64,000 nucleotides of DNA from Opisthorchis felineus (taxonomy: Eukaryota; Platyhelminthes; Trematoda; Opisthorchiida; Opisthorchiidae): contig SJOL01002263.1 of assembly GCA_004794785.1 (NCBI GenBank), positions 850,363 to 914,362 on the forward strand, read 5' to 3'. The position numbers and the translations under genes were made by a program. Shown here piece by piece: positions 23,492 to 35,100 of the stretch. Position 1 is the first letter of the stretch. The number at the start of each line of letters is the position of its first letter. The notes below the pieces were generated by a model that did not search any database, was not told the origin of the DNA, and was given only the letters and a program-made list of their open reading frames with translations.

Positions 23492-23655
23492 GCCGCTAGT
23501 GGCCGAAGGGTTAAGTGTTTAAACTAGTAGCTGGGAGGTTGCGATTTCGAAACCTCCTGGGATTTCGTGAGATACTCACTGCTGATATCTCTGAATAAGG
23601 ACGAAACAGCTGTGCACCGTACCTTGGCTTTTCAACATAGATTGGCTTTACTTGC
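23492..23655 (+). repeat. tRNA-derived SINE with hairpin B-box region
   Basis: 'gctagtggccgaagggttaa' resembles a pol III A box (TRGYNNANNNG). About 25 bp later comes 'gggaggttgcgatttcgaaa' then 'cctcc', a B-box-like sequence inside a GGAGGTT/AACCTCC stem. The tail reads 'ctgctgatatctctgaataa', 'ggacgaaacagctgtgcacc', then 'ttggcttttcaa'. The head-plus-tail arrangement and the shared tail at 17.37 kb support a SINE family. Confidence 0.6.
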
Positions 23656-25925
23656 AGAATGTACTTCCCACTGAAAATTTCCAGATCTCTTTACGCCATC
23701 AGCGAAGATAGATGTCTTCAAGTAGCTGACTATCACACACAGGCATGTCACCCGCGGCCACAAACACTTGCATTCAAAGTTTTACCGAATATTGACTTTG
23801 TGTTTACTCATTGCATAGATCTAGTTTATTACCTCCTCTTCGTCCAAACTGGACCCGACACCTCACGGCTTTGTAGAAATCTACGTCTCATGTAGGTATC
23901 CCGTGAATAACGTGTTCATACTACCGTTCATTCTAGGATTAGTTCATTACCATAATCGAATAAGAGAGCAATAGTTTTCGGTAATGCAACAGTCACTCTG
24001 CCGTACGCAAAGACCTAGTGCCCATGAATGTGATAAAATGTCAGACTCAGGTAGTGATACAGATAGCCTCCCATTCTACTGATGTGCGATTTTACCTACC
24101 TGCTGAAATCTGAAAGGGCTCATGTGCAGACACCCATTTGAAGAATATGGTAAATTTGGTATTTATCTGGGATTCAGTTGAGTTGCCTGCTAACAGTAAT
24201 TGAATTTTCAAATCATTTGACTTTGCCATTGGCGTAGAATTTTGGGTTCAAGTGGAACAAGCTGTTGACGGCTTCTCTGGCACTGCAACTACATGATTGC
24301 CACGAATAAGGATGACACCGGTCGTAAGTTATTAAAACGTTTTCGGAAAATTACTTGCAGTTAGCTCCAAAATGAAAGGAGAAAGCTATAGAATAAGCCT
24401 TTGTCAATTAACCTTTAAAAATCTACTGTTGGATCTAAAGCTTCCCCTCTGTTTAAAAGCGGCCAGTTTTTTGTGGATTTCAGGTAAGAAGTGATGAGAA
24501 AACAAAGGTTAACCCGCAAATGTGAAGAGGTTTTCTGTAAGAGGTTGGGTTACTGTAACAAACTAGTTTTACCCCCTTTCGTATTCATGGATATAGATTT
24601 GTGCCTCATGCGGAATATAGTGGAATGCAATTACCCACAAGTACTGTATTGCTGAGACTTGTATGGAATGCCTTGGAAATAAAGTTTACCAGATTTAGCC
24701 TATGTATATTGCCATGTGAAACCAACGTAGACGTAAAACGATTTACCACCCACAACAAAAGATAAACGCTGTTTGCCTTAACAATAGTTACCGTCTAGAG
24801 CCTCGCCCTGCCGAACGTAATGAAATTAAAACAGTGCGACAAAATCCGAAAAAAATTCAGACACTTTTAACTGCGAGACTGGTCTTTTTCCCTCCGACCA
24901 AATCTGGTTAGTAGCTTAAAAACTTTTTAGAGGATTTCGCCCACTTGGTGTAACGGGAACAAGACTATAAACAACCTTCATAGGTGGTTGATTTAAACGA
25001 CAACAAAGAGCTTTGGTTTTTCATTACGTTTGCCATCCGAAAGAAATAAAAATCTCAGCTTGTTACAAGAGAGGAATGCTACTCATAATCGTGCTCTTGT
25101 TTTAACGGTACCGTACAACAGACCGCATACTAATGAGCATACAAATCACATTTGCCTTTTCAGTCAGTTTGGCTTTGTGTGCAACACCAACTTTCGTTGA
25201 TTTTCTCACAACACATGCCCAACGATTTTTATATCTTAGAAAGCTTAAGAACCAAACGACTTTATAAAGCTCTCTTTACTAATGGTTCGCAAGCAAACAA
25301 CCGCGAAAATAAAAACTGCACTTACCAGAGCAATGTTGCGCGCACGGCGTTTCACTGGTTGCGACTGTCCTTTGAACTGAAAAAAAGATAACTGATGATT
25401 TAATCCAGTACGAAAGAGTTGTCTGTCATGTATATCAATTAGTGCCGTTTTCTGACAAGCGGATCACGCGTTCAATTTGAAATATATGCTAACTAGGCAG
25501 GCTTCATTTTAGGTAAACCATAGAATCCAGTGCCCTTACTACATTGGTTTCGACGATCAGATGTGTGCTTTATCCAAAGCCGAAGTTCCTCTTGGAATAC
25601 AAGCACGGGTTTTAGGCCTTTAGGATCCCGTCATTATCAGTTCTGGATTAGTTTTATAGGAGTCTGAGAACTGTGATAAAAGCCGCATTTTAAACATCGA
25701 TGAGTCAGACCTGCACAAACTCTTCCTCAAACTTCCAAAGAAACGATGGCTCCAATAGATATTAGCTTTATCTGGTGAATGATATGAATAGCTTTAGTAA
25801 AATCTTAAGTTAACTCTACTTTGGTCGAGAAGCCATTCAGTACTCTTTTAGCAACACATGCGTGATGTGTTTTCCATCGCCACTTGTTCTCTATTAAGGA
25901 GAACAATCTGATTTATTGTTGTTCA
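23656..25925. other. No gene recognised
   Basis: No splice-bounded or domain-like coding block. Small frames only. Confidence 0.4.
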
Positions 25926-26045
25926 ACGCAAACGTCAGTTCAGACAAGGGGTTTCAATCTAGAACCCCCAGGCTCAGTGTATGATACCAATACAAACTAA
26001 CGGGCAGGTTCACTAAAAGTGAACTCGAATCGCGGTTCACTATCA
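25926..26045 (-). repeat. Decayed SINE head, minus orientation
   Basis: The reverse complement contains 'cctgggggttctagattgaa' then 'accccttgtc', matching the hairpin B-box segment of the 23.5-kb SINE. Next to it, GTTCACT-aaa-AGTGAAC (26,008-26,024) is a small perfect hairpin, with GGTTCAC repeated at 26,034. Confidence 0.4.
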
Positions 26046-26433
26046 GCAGGAAGATAGGTACACACAAACGTATAAGCTGTCCGATGATGCAAAATCTGTA
26101 TCTGGTATTGCGTTTCTGGCGACCTCTTTAGTAAAGGCTCCCGGCATCATGTGTGAAAACGAACGCCCAACTGGGGCATACCAACAGGTCATCCGTATGA
26201 GTGGCTCGGCAGTTTTGTCACACACTAGAGTTGTGTATATTTTTGTGTACGGCAATAATTCTCTGGGAAAATGAGTGGGTACGATGTGAACATACATTTG
26301 TTTGCACTCCTAGAAGCGAAGTATTTTGGTCTACGACTAATGATACTAAGTGAATGAGTGGGTGTCAAGAAACCCTTTATGCTGAACCAAGCCTCCAAAG
26401 CCCCAACTTTATACTGGTTTTCTCAAACATTAC

Positions 26434-26508
26434 CTTACATGGGAACCCAACTACGATATCATCTTTTTTCACCATTCCTATAGACATCAACTTATGATCG
26501 GTTTGCAC
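26434..26508 (-). CDS. Candidate small exon, 25 codons, phase 0/0
   Basis: The acceptor 'catttatatacctgaag' (ends 26,509) and donor GTAAG|GTAATG (26,433) bound 75 open bases encoding 'VQTDHKLMSIGMVKKDD' and 'IVVGFPCK'. The out-phase 0 would fit the first visible LLTP exon, and a Cys just before the first barrel strand occurs in ApoB-type LLTPs. Chance splice sites are common, and the intron to 16,751 would be 9.7 kb. Treat as a hypothesis only. Confidence 0.2.
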
Positions 26509-29371
26509 CTTCAGGTATATAAATGGTATATAAATATGGAATATTTTACAGTCCACGTAGCAGTTGCGATCGCGCAAGCCTTCGTACATAGTCCACACCA
26601 CCCCGCATGCTGTTCGTTTATGTGTGAGCAGGAAATCTCTAGCAGTATGGATGCATTTTACCTCGCGTAACCAACTTCGTTGGAAAGGTTTGTTCATTCG
26701 CGCAAAAAATATGCTGGAAAATTATGCTCGGAGACGTTTGTAGTTTAATAGCTGAGATAATGTTGTACGAAAAAGAGTGCACAAATCCGTCAGCGACCAA
26801 TTAACTCACTGTGGATTACTCTGAGTAAACTTCACAAACGGTTAAGAGATCCGCGATTAGGTCTGCCTAGACGCAGACCGCATGGAACTTCGAGGCGTTT
26901 AAGTTTTGATGAAGAAGTTTCCTTAATGGTTTGGCTTCCACCAATAAATATTGCACTAGCTGCCACATTAGTGGACCGGTTGTGATCCTCTATTTTCAAA
27001 TTGGTCATAGTCATTGTAAGTCGTCGGAGGTCTGAGGGACGTAATAGTTAGAGGAGGTTTACTCCTAATATCATGATAAATTTTTCATTCGAAGCAACAC
27101 AATGTGTCTAGGACGAACGCACTACGAGTACACTTTGCTTATCTAGGCTGCCGTTGACTCACTTCATCTAGAAATGCATTCCTTTGGCTGTCTGACTTAG
27201 CAAAGAATTTGCATGTTTAAATCACCCCAAACCATGCATGCTATGCTGATAAAACTGTGATAATCTTGCCTTAGTTCGGTACACTATGAGCCCGTGATTC
27301 TCTATTTTTTTATATACAAGAAACATTTTTCTCTAAACGTATTTTTAATGTGATTTGAGGACTAGTTGCTGTTAGCTGGGAAGACAAAAGATCTTCCGTC
27401 TTTTGGTCTGCGTCTACTGAAAACCTACATCACCCACACAGACGGCATTAAAACGTTGACGGAGTATAATGTGAGTCACACGGTTCGTCGCGTACGTTAG
27501 GCGGATTGCCCAAAGTGAGTTATCCTGTCAAAATAACTGCTGCAAGATCTGCAACGTTACGTACAAAGACAAGTACAGTTGATACGAGACATTTATATCT
27601 TTTTTCTTGGGTTCAGGAAACGAGACAATACTTTTCCGTTGTGAATACCGAGAGCAAGCACGTTACACACAGAATAGACTGGACAATACAATCAACAGGA
27701 AGTATTTTTCATTATATTAGGTGACGCTCTATGGTATGTTACTATCCCCATATTTCTGAACTGATGAGAAATAACAAGCTATGGGTCTAAGAATTAATTG
27801 TGCTTTAAAAAACGTGGTCTGCAACAAAAGGATAGGTCTAATAATTCCTCTACATCCACCGGAACAGCTAGTCAGGTTCCATAAATAGCCAAATACCTAA
27901 TACCTCTCCGGAGTTGATGCCTCTTAGTAAAAATTTAGTTCCGAGATTAGATCAGCTGCAGCCCTTTTAGAGGTTTTAGAGGTGACCTGAATCCCAGCTG
28001 AATCTATCTTTTATGATGTCCTCCAAATGAATGTGCTGTACAAAGGCCGCCTCATTTTTCAGTTGGTATGATATCATAAAACAGATTCAGCTTGTATTCA
28101 GTTGAGTCCCCCGTTAAAACCAAATCACTGTGCAAATGGGTGTATTGCGCAACATTTGTGCAACTTGGGTTCCGGTAAAACAAAAGGCCCACAAGAACTC
28201 GGAGATAGCCCCAGGAAGGACGAAGCGGGTAATGACTGTCGAAGAGTGTTCAGCAACCTTGTGCTTATTCTTCTTCGCTGTCACCTCTTTATTCTGAACC
28301 GATTGTTGACGAGACAACTACGACAAATCGGCTCCCTCTATCCAAAGCCTTTACGGTGTTGATTATTGCGAAAATACTGATTCTGGTGAGCCGTGTCGTA
28401 GTTTGTATGTGGTAGATGACTAAATGCAGAAGTACACCACACCGTTCATTTCCAAATATTTTGATTTCTCAATCGCTATAAACATTTTGCCCTGCTTAAA
28501 AATCGAAACGGACTTTGCAGCTGTTCTATCCTTAGTGGAAACACTTCGTGCTTTGCGTCTCACAAACAAACAGTGGACGTCCTGTTGCTAGTTGAGCACC
28601 AGAAATTTCGGCCAGGAATCGCTGATCAAAATCGTGACTGATTTGAACTTGGACGCGATGTAGCGCTCTCAATCTTCACTGATCCCGACCATAACATTAC
28701 TAACCAATACGAGTTGAAACCCCTTGAGTTGCACACTACCGACAATTTCCCACAATATTTACGGCCGTACAATGCGTTTCAGCACTTTGTAGCAATTCAC
28801 AGGGTGAAATTTCCATTTAAACCCCTCATTACTTAGAATCCTTGTGCATTCTGCTCAAAACGGAACAATTCCCACAAGTCGAGAAGTTATCACCCGAGTA
28901 GTGAGACAACCCAGACCGCTAGAACAGAACTGAGTGAATGAAAGATTCCTTCGCTATCTTCTGTTGGAGTTTAAGGCGACCACACTGTTTCTCAGTCTCT
29001 TGTGACCAAAATGTATCGCACTCAGCTAGCCACCAGACATTGGTGAGCCTGATCTTTATAGAGGACGCATACTGCTATTTCCCGAAAGAAAGATGACAGA
29101 ATTTTCCACAGGCGTCTGAAATAAACAGATTTCACTGAAAGGATGGAGTCCGTTAGGTAATTTCAGGATCTTATCACCACACACTAACAATAGCTACAAA
29201 ATCAATGCTTAATAATTAATTGTTGAGTGCTTTAACGAAAAGGCAATATATATCTCAAAAGATCTGGGGAAGAAACTTCGTGTATGCCTAATTTTGACGA
29301 AAAGCTAAGAGGTCGACAGAGAATAAGGCATGTCATTCAATAGTGAAAAGCTCCAGCCTAAGCATAGTAAA
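26509..29371. other. No gene recognised
   Basis: Overlapping frames on both strands at 28,102-28,362 lack support. No clear repeat seen by eye. Confidence 0.4.
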
Positions 29372-30731
29372 CTATTCTTGCTGTCCTTTGGATAAGAATA
29401 TATATCTGACACCTGGCGTTGTTTCCTCAACCACCGCCCAGAACAAAAACCAGGAAGTTGCGTTGCGTTTCAACGGTGGCAGCCAAGTAACGAAGCATTG
29501 ATCGAGATTTTGTTTTCTGAGTAAAGGTGGTTTATAAGGAAAGGCCAAGAAGTACTGTACAACTGTTCCACTCCCGGTGGGAATCTTCAGTAGTGCGCTA
29601 ACCACGAATTTCTGGAGAGACTGAGACCCGCTACCTCCTGGACAATAGTAGAAGACTAAATAAAAAATGAACAAGTGTTGAGTACACTTCCTAGAAGAAT
29701 GAAAAATGTCACTTTCAGGGTTGCTACAAAAGTAGTAGCTTCCGAGATGCCATTCCGGCCTAGTAAACTCTTTACGATCATTCCGTGGCCAAGACCTAGT
29801 CGCTGTAACCGTATTTCTTGTCCATGAATTCTATCTACCTCTGGTATAAAGCCGGGTAGTCTTTGAGTTTTATTGTAAACCTCGATGAATGCCAGGTCTG
29901 CTACACTGAAGAGTCCCGTTCAGATGCTTCTGCTGTCTGTCTGTTTCGGAATCCACACCGGTATGGATGAAATGGCCTAGTAATACGGAGGAAAACTTCC
30001 TACAGAAGATGATCCGGTGGGCCTGATGCAGTTGCTTGGAGGAGCATACATTCTAAGACCAACAAACGGGGGATAATTCCCCGCGCTTGTCCGGCTCTTT
30101 TTGTTGTTTTATACATGCTTCAACATGTTCACGTACTTCCACTTTTAGAATAACAACGCATCAAGACGTCTCAAACCCTTGACTGCACTGTTACAATGAG
30201 GGTTGCCTTCCTTTTGCCTTACTCTAGGCAAGTAATCGACCTTGAATCGGTGAGGAAAACTTATGTACAATCATTCTAGTGTTTGTGATTGCAAAGGTAA
30301 TACTCGAATTAGGTGATGTGAGGGCAAACGTGATCGATCAATTCATTGATCTATCAACCTTTTGCTCTGTCAGGAAATGAGGTTCACACATGGCAGTATG
30401 AGAACTGGACACTGGACATTCACAGGTGACTCGCAGTCCTCAGCGGCTCAGATTCTCATCCTCTTCAGTACTACTCTCATTTCCGGTGTTCTGTCAAAGG
30501 CCTCACTGGGTGTCGTTTTGCACCAAGTAGTATGTATAAATCCTAAGTGAACCGAACCACACTTGGGGGAAGATATCTAAGTGATGGCTTTACCGCGAAA
30601 TTATCCTCATAGTTTCGTTGGTTAATCAGTCCTCTCTGTCTATACAATCTAACGCAAACAACCGTAACAAACGTTCTGCAAAACTTACCAATCAGTGATA
30701 TGAACAGAAGTAAGCTCAATATTATCACCAT
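29372..30731 (-). CDS. Candidate two-exon small secreted protein, about 102 aa, function unknown
   Basis: Exon 1 (30,689-30,731) is an ATG followed by a textbook signal peptide, 'MVIILSLLLFISLI', then one G and a consensus donor (GATTG|GTAAGT). Exon 2 (29,372-29,637) follows a strong acceptor ('tcttctactattgtccag'); its first two bases complete a Gly codon with that G, and the frame stays open for 87 residues to TAG. Exon 2 contains 'SLQKFVVSALLKIPTGSG', 'VVQYFLAFPYKPP', one Cys, an N-glycosylation site (NAT) and strands of alternating hydrophobic residues. A second acceptor-like sequence ('tatgcttccctag') ends one base before the ATG, so spliced-leader addition or an upstream non-coding exon is possible. 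I recognise no family, and no AATAAA was seen downstream. Exon 2 could also splice onward at GCCAG|GTGTCA. The intron would be 1,051 bp. Confidence 0.4.
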
Positions 30732-32029
30732 CCTAGGGAAGCATAGTAAATTCGGCACGTGCTAACAGTATAAGCTCCTCACTGATTAGCTGCTAAGAGC
30801 TCGCTCTTGATCCGCAGACTGGTACATACGTGCTTCGGATGGTTCTTTGTAGTCGGAACGGGACTAGTCGAATGATACGGTAACTGCAAGTACCGTAATG
30901 TAAACTTAAACTTATGAAGGTCAATCGTCCCACATGTTAGTCTATTACCTAGGTGTGAAGCCTGGTTGGTGAATAGACAGGCACCAGCAGCATCTGGCAG
31001 TCTAAGAGAAGTTCGGTTATTTGTTTGTTAACAGTATAAGACGTCAAAATCTAGTCTAACATATACAATTCGCGGTATCTGAAGTTTTGTTCGATAGAAA
31101 CGTAAGCAGTGAGCCGCTTCGAATGTGTTTATACGTAGGTACCGATGGCATCCTTTGCGCCTAATTGAATTTTCAGAACAAGGGTAGAATAATATAAATG
31201 GGATGAATTTCATCGGCCTTAGTGTTCCAGTATGTGGTGCCCCTTCAGTGAAGATTCCTCCTGGGAATGGCCACTACGGAGGATGGTCGATCCTCGAGGT
31301 GATCGCACACAGTTTGTTGGCTGGTGGGTTATGCTATCGTGGACTATCCAGTCTCTCTTAGAGGGAGATTACTTTACCCGTTCGGATTGTTAGAAGCACA
31401 CTTTCCCATGGGGGTTTTGCTTGAATTTCGATCTTGCAAAGTAACCCCTAAAACGTCACAAATTAAGCCATTTTCGGTCAGATTGGTGCTCTGGTGTATG
31501 TTGGAACTGACTGGATGGGGCAACGTGTTACCAGTCAACCATATTGATGAACATTAATGCAATTGTAACTCGCTGAGTGATAATCCACATTTGGCATCCT
31601 CATATATTTGCAAATGCCTATTTGAAACATACCGTGGTGATCGCAGAATCTCTAGTAGATTGTTTTTTAAAAGTATCCTGTTTAATTAAGGTAATTTAAT
31701 ACAAGAAGTAATGGAGTAAGGCAAGATGTATGAACATGGGACACACAAAACCATGTGGAAAGTTTTGTAAAAACACGGTGCATGGCTCCTAAAAAGTCCC
31801 GTGAACGGATGCCTGTCGAAGAGCCGTTGATTCACTGCTTTGCCTTTCGACCCAGATTCCTCAGCATCTTTGCGCATCCAAATTATTCACGCAGGCCTAG
31901 TATCTCCATCGTTTAATACCGGTGCATGGCGAATATAAATGTGCTATTGGTATAGGACAGAAATAGGCTTTAGAAACCTTAACTTTGAACACAAAGGCAT
32001 GCAATTTAGACTAAAAGACAGAGTTCTTG

Positions 32030-32115
32030 AACTGCGAGCGAATCCAATACCTCTCAATTGATAAAGAACTCGCCCAGTAACCGGAAGTTCGCAGCTTCGA
32101 GTCCGGCCCAAGGAC
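32030..32115 (+). repeat. Weak tRNA-like (SINE?) segment
   Basis: 'gttcgcagcttcgagtccgg' at about 32,087-32,106 resembles a B box (TTCGAGTCC). The upstream body is not convincing. Confidence 0.25.
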
Positions 32116-35100
32116 TTTTCTTCTCTCTTGTTCGTGTGTGTTCAGGTTCAACATTTGCCATTGTTTAAGAAATCTCGACCAAATTCAGTTCGCTACGTTC
32201 TTGCAAAGTTATTTGTCCCTAAAGCATTGGAGGAGTGTGGGAGAAGAAATTGGACTCAGCCCACAAAAAAGCATTCAAGTGTCAGCCTCGGTATTTCGTA
32301 GGTCTTCCTTTCTTGCGAAGAAGGGTTGGAACTTCATCCCCCTGAAAATGAAGGGCTCATGTAATAAAATATGCCGACCTTACCACCAGAGTGGTTTTTG
32401 ACGTAAATGTGTCTAAGAGTGCATCACAAGGGTATTTTTTCACAAAGATCATTTACAGTGAAATTTGCGAATGACGATTCTACAGCAATTGGTGAACCTC
32501 ACCAACGGAAGGAGAAAAGTAGTGGATTAGGATTTATCGCGTCACATGCGACTGCTTATTTACTCATAACAATGAAACTAGTAACTGCGCAACCAGAATT
32601 GCGCACCCCATTCCATTTTTATCTTTATTTATCCAGGAATTCGAACGACCTCAAGTATATAAATTCTGACGTCATTTCGTTTCGTCTGAGAATTTGTCTT
32701 CAAAAGCGGAAAAACATGCTCGTTGAGCTGTCTAACTTTTTTTGTGTATAGTGCACTGGCCTTTCTCCGCCAAAACGCTGAACGCGTGTACACTCCAAAA
32801 TGTCGTATGTTCTTCATCTGTTTCACTTGCTCCCACCTGTTCTGCCTGCCTCAAACTCCTTTTCTACACACCACTTTTCGTACAAAAGCAGCTACCTTGG
32901 TCGAACAGAAGAGCACTTATCATTCCGTATTGAAGAACACTTTCCGGCTTGTTTTTTAAACTGTTCAATAAGGTTTCATAAACTTCCACCTCAAAACATA
33001 TTTTCGATGCCCAACTTGCACTTGCACATAAGACTCATTCTGAATTGTCAACCTTCTAACCCAATGGGGGGAACTGTGGAGATATAAAGCCTAGAACCAA
33101 ACCTTCGTGACCATATGATATATATATATATATGTGACTTATATATGCATATATACCACTAATATATACATACGGATGGCTTTGAGTCTAGCTTAGCCCT
33201 GGAAAGACAAGACTTTGAGTCTCTGACTTATCTCATATCCCATAAATCTGTCTTCATTCGACACTTCGTTCCCGTCCAAGCTAGCTTTTTCATCCTCCCA
33301 TCTCATCTGTATTCAGACCATTAATTTTTTTTGCTCAGGCTTCACGGAATTACCACTCGCATTCACACTGCGCTCCTGAAATCGATCGTTCACACATCCG
33401 AATCCGGCTCTCCCCTATTTGGTTAATTTCTCTGTTTTTTACGTCTATTCCGTATTTACTGGTACGACGACTGATAGCCGCATAAGATAGCGCAAATAGC
33501 GTGAGCTCAAGTCTTTATGTCAAACGGTTTATCCTTAGAAGCGTATCAGACTTTCTGTGGTGTTTTCAATATCTCGTTCAAGCCAAAAGCTATAGTAAAT
33601 GATCTGAGGAATAAATCGCATGCAAGTAATGGGGGAAGTTACCCCTTTCGACCGTTAAGCCCGTTTGTCATTCAGACAGCTGCTTTTATTCTCTCCATGT
33701 TTCGATATCGTCGATTTGATGGCCCTTGTTACAAGCAGAATGCACTGGTCTTTCTTTGTAGTGAAAGCACTTGGCAGATCTCTAAGTGAATACAGTCAGG
33801 GGATGTCTGTGAATCATACCCATGTAGATATACGGACTGCAGTTTCAAGAAAACAGACAGTTGTGAGTTGGGCACCACAGTAATTACAACGAACATAACT
33901 CATATGGCTTTGATAAACTGAACCTGCTTAGCCAACAGAGCACTCATTTCAGCATTTGAGAGAATGAATAGTTAGCCAGAACTGATTATGTTTTGGTAGT
34001 TTATACACAATTTCAGACGTATACATGCTGAACCATGTTAAAGTAGCCGGAAAAAGTGCAGTTTGCTATGGTGATACATAAGTTGGATGGGTGGTCTCTA
34101 CCTCCAGAAGCTGGTCTACCGTCGTCACATTTTTTTCAGAGGTACTCATTTAAAACGCGCAACGGCATTATTATGGCTATTCATGAGAGGGTTTTAGTCT
34201 ACTGAAAAATGACTGATAAATGACCCAGTTGGAATTCTACTGCAACACTAGGTTTCGAAACGCATCGAATCAACCAGAGTTTGAATGAGATTAATCGCTT
34301 GACGCCAGTAACCGATAGAAAGCTTCCCAGTGAAACTTGTTAAACTAAAGTGGTTTTAGAAGTAATACAATACTCATCAGGCTGCTGAACTCTTGGAAAT
34401 CTACCACCGATTTCGACGTTCTTGGGGCTCATCAAGTAGACGCAGTCCCCGAGTTTACGTCAACCTTATTTTTATCATAAATGACAGATCCAGCCTGGTT
34501 CCAGGTGAGTCTCTCTTCAAAACCGAATTGATATGCAAAAATATTTTTATTTTCGCGATTCCTCCTGCCAAAAATGTTAAGACCGGTTCTCCATCAGTTT
34601 TGTACCCAAAACGGAATAATAGAGTTGTCATTTAAAACTATCATCTCTCTTGAAAGCCAGTTAATTAGTGTGTAATTATATGTCACAGTATAGTATAGTA
34701 TAGTAGCTATAGCGGAGGATACCGCCGGCGGATAATTTGGATAAAAGCAGCGAAAAACCAGTCGCACTTGATGCTATAAATTTTGGCAAAACTAGACACT
34801 TAAGAGGGGATGTTGTCTTCCTTGTATCTTTATGGAAAGTGAAGTAAAGAAAAGAGGAATCTTAGCAAAGTAATGCCCTGTTACGCTCATTCTGAGTATT
34901 CCACATCAAAACAATAAGCGCTGGACTCGAATTTTAACCTAATTAGACCTCACCAGCAAAACGTATCCTTGGTTGCGAGGGTTTTGGAAGCACCGCACAC
35001 CTGATATTTGCGGTGATCGATTTACCATGGCTCTTCGAGTGCATGTTGAAAGCGCCTGAACTGCCACATCTGAACAGACGAATATGTTCACTTCCCGAAC

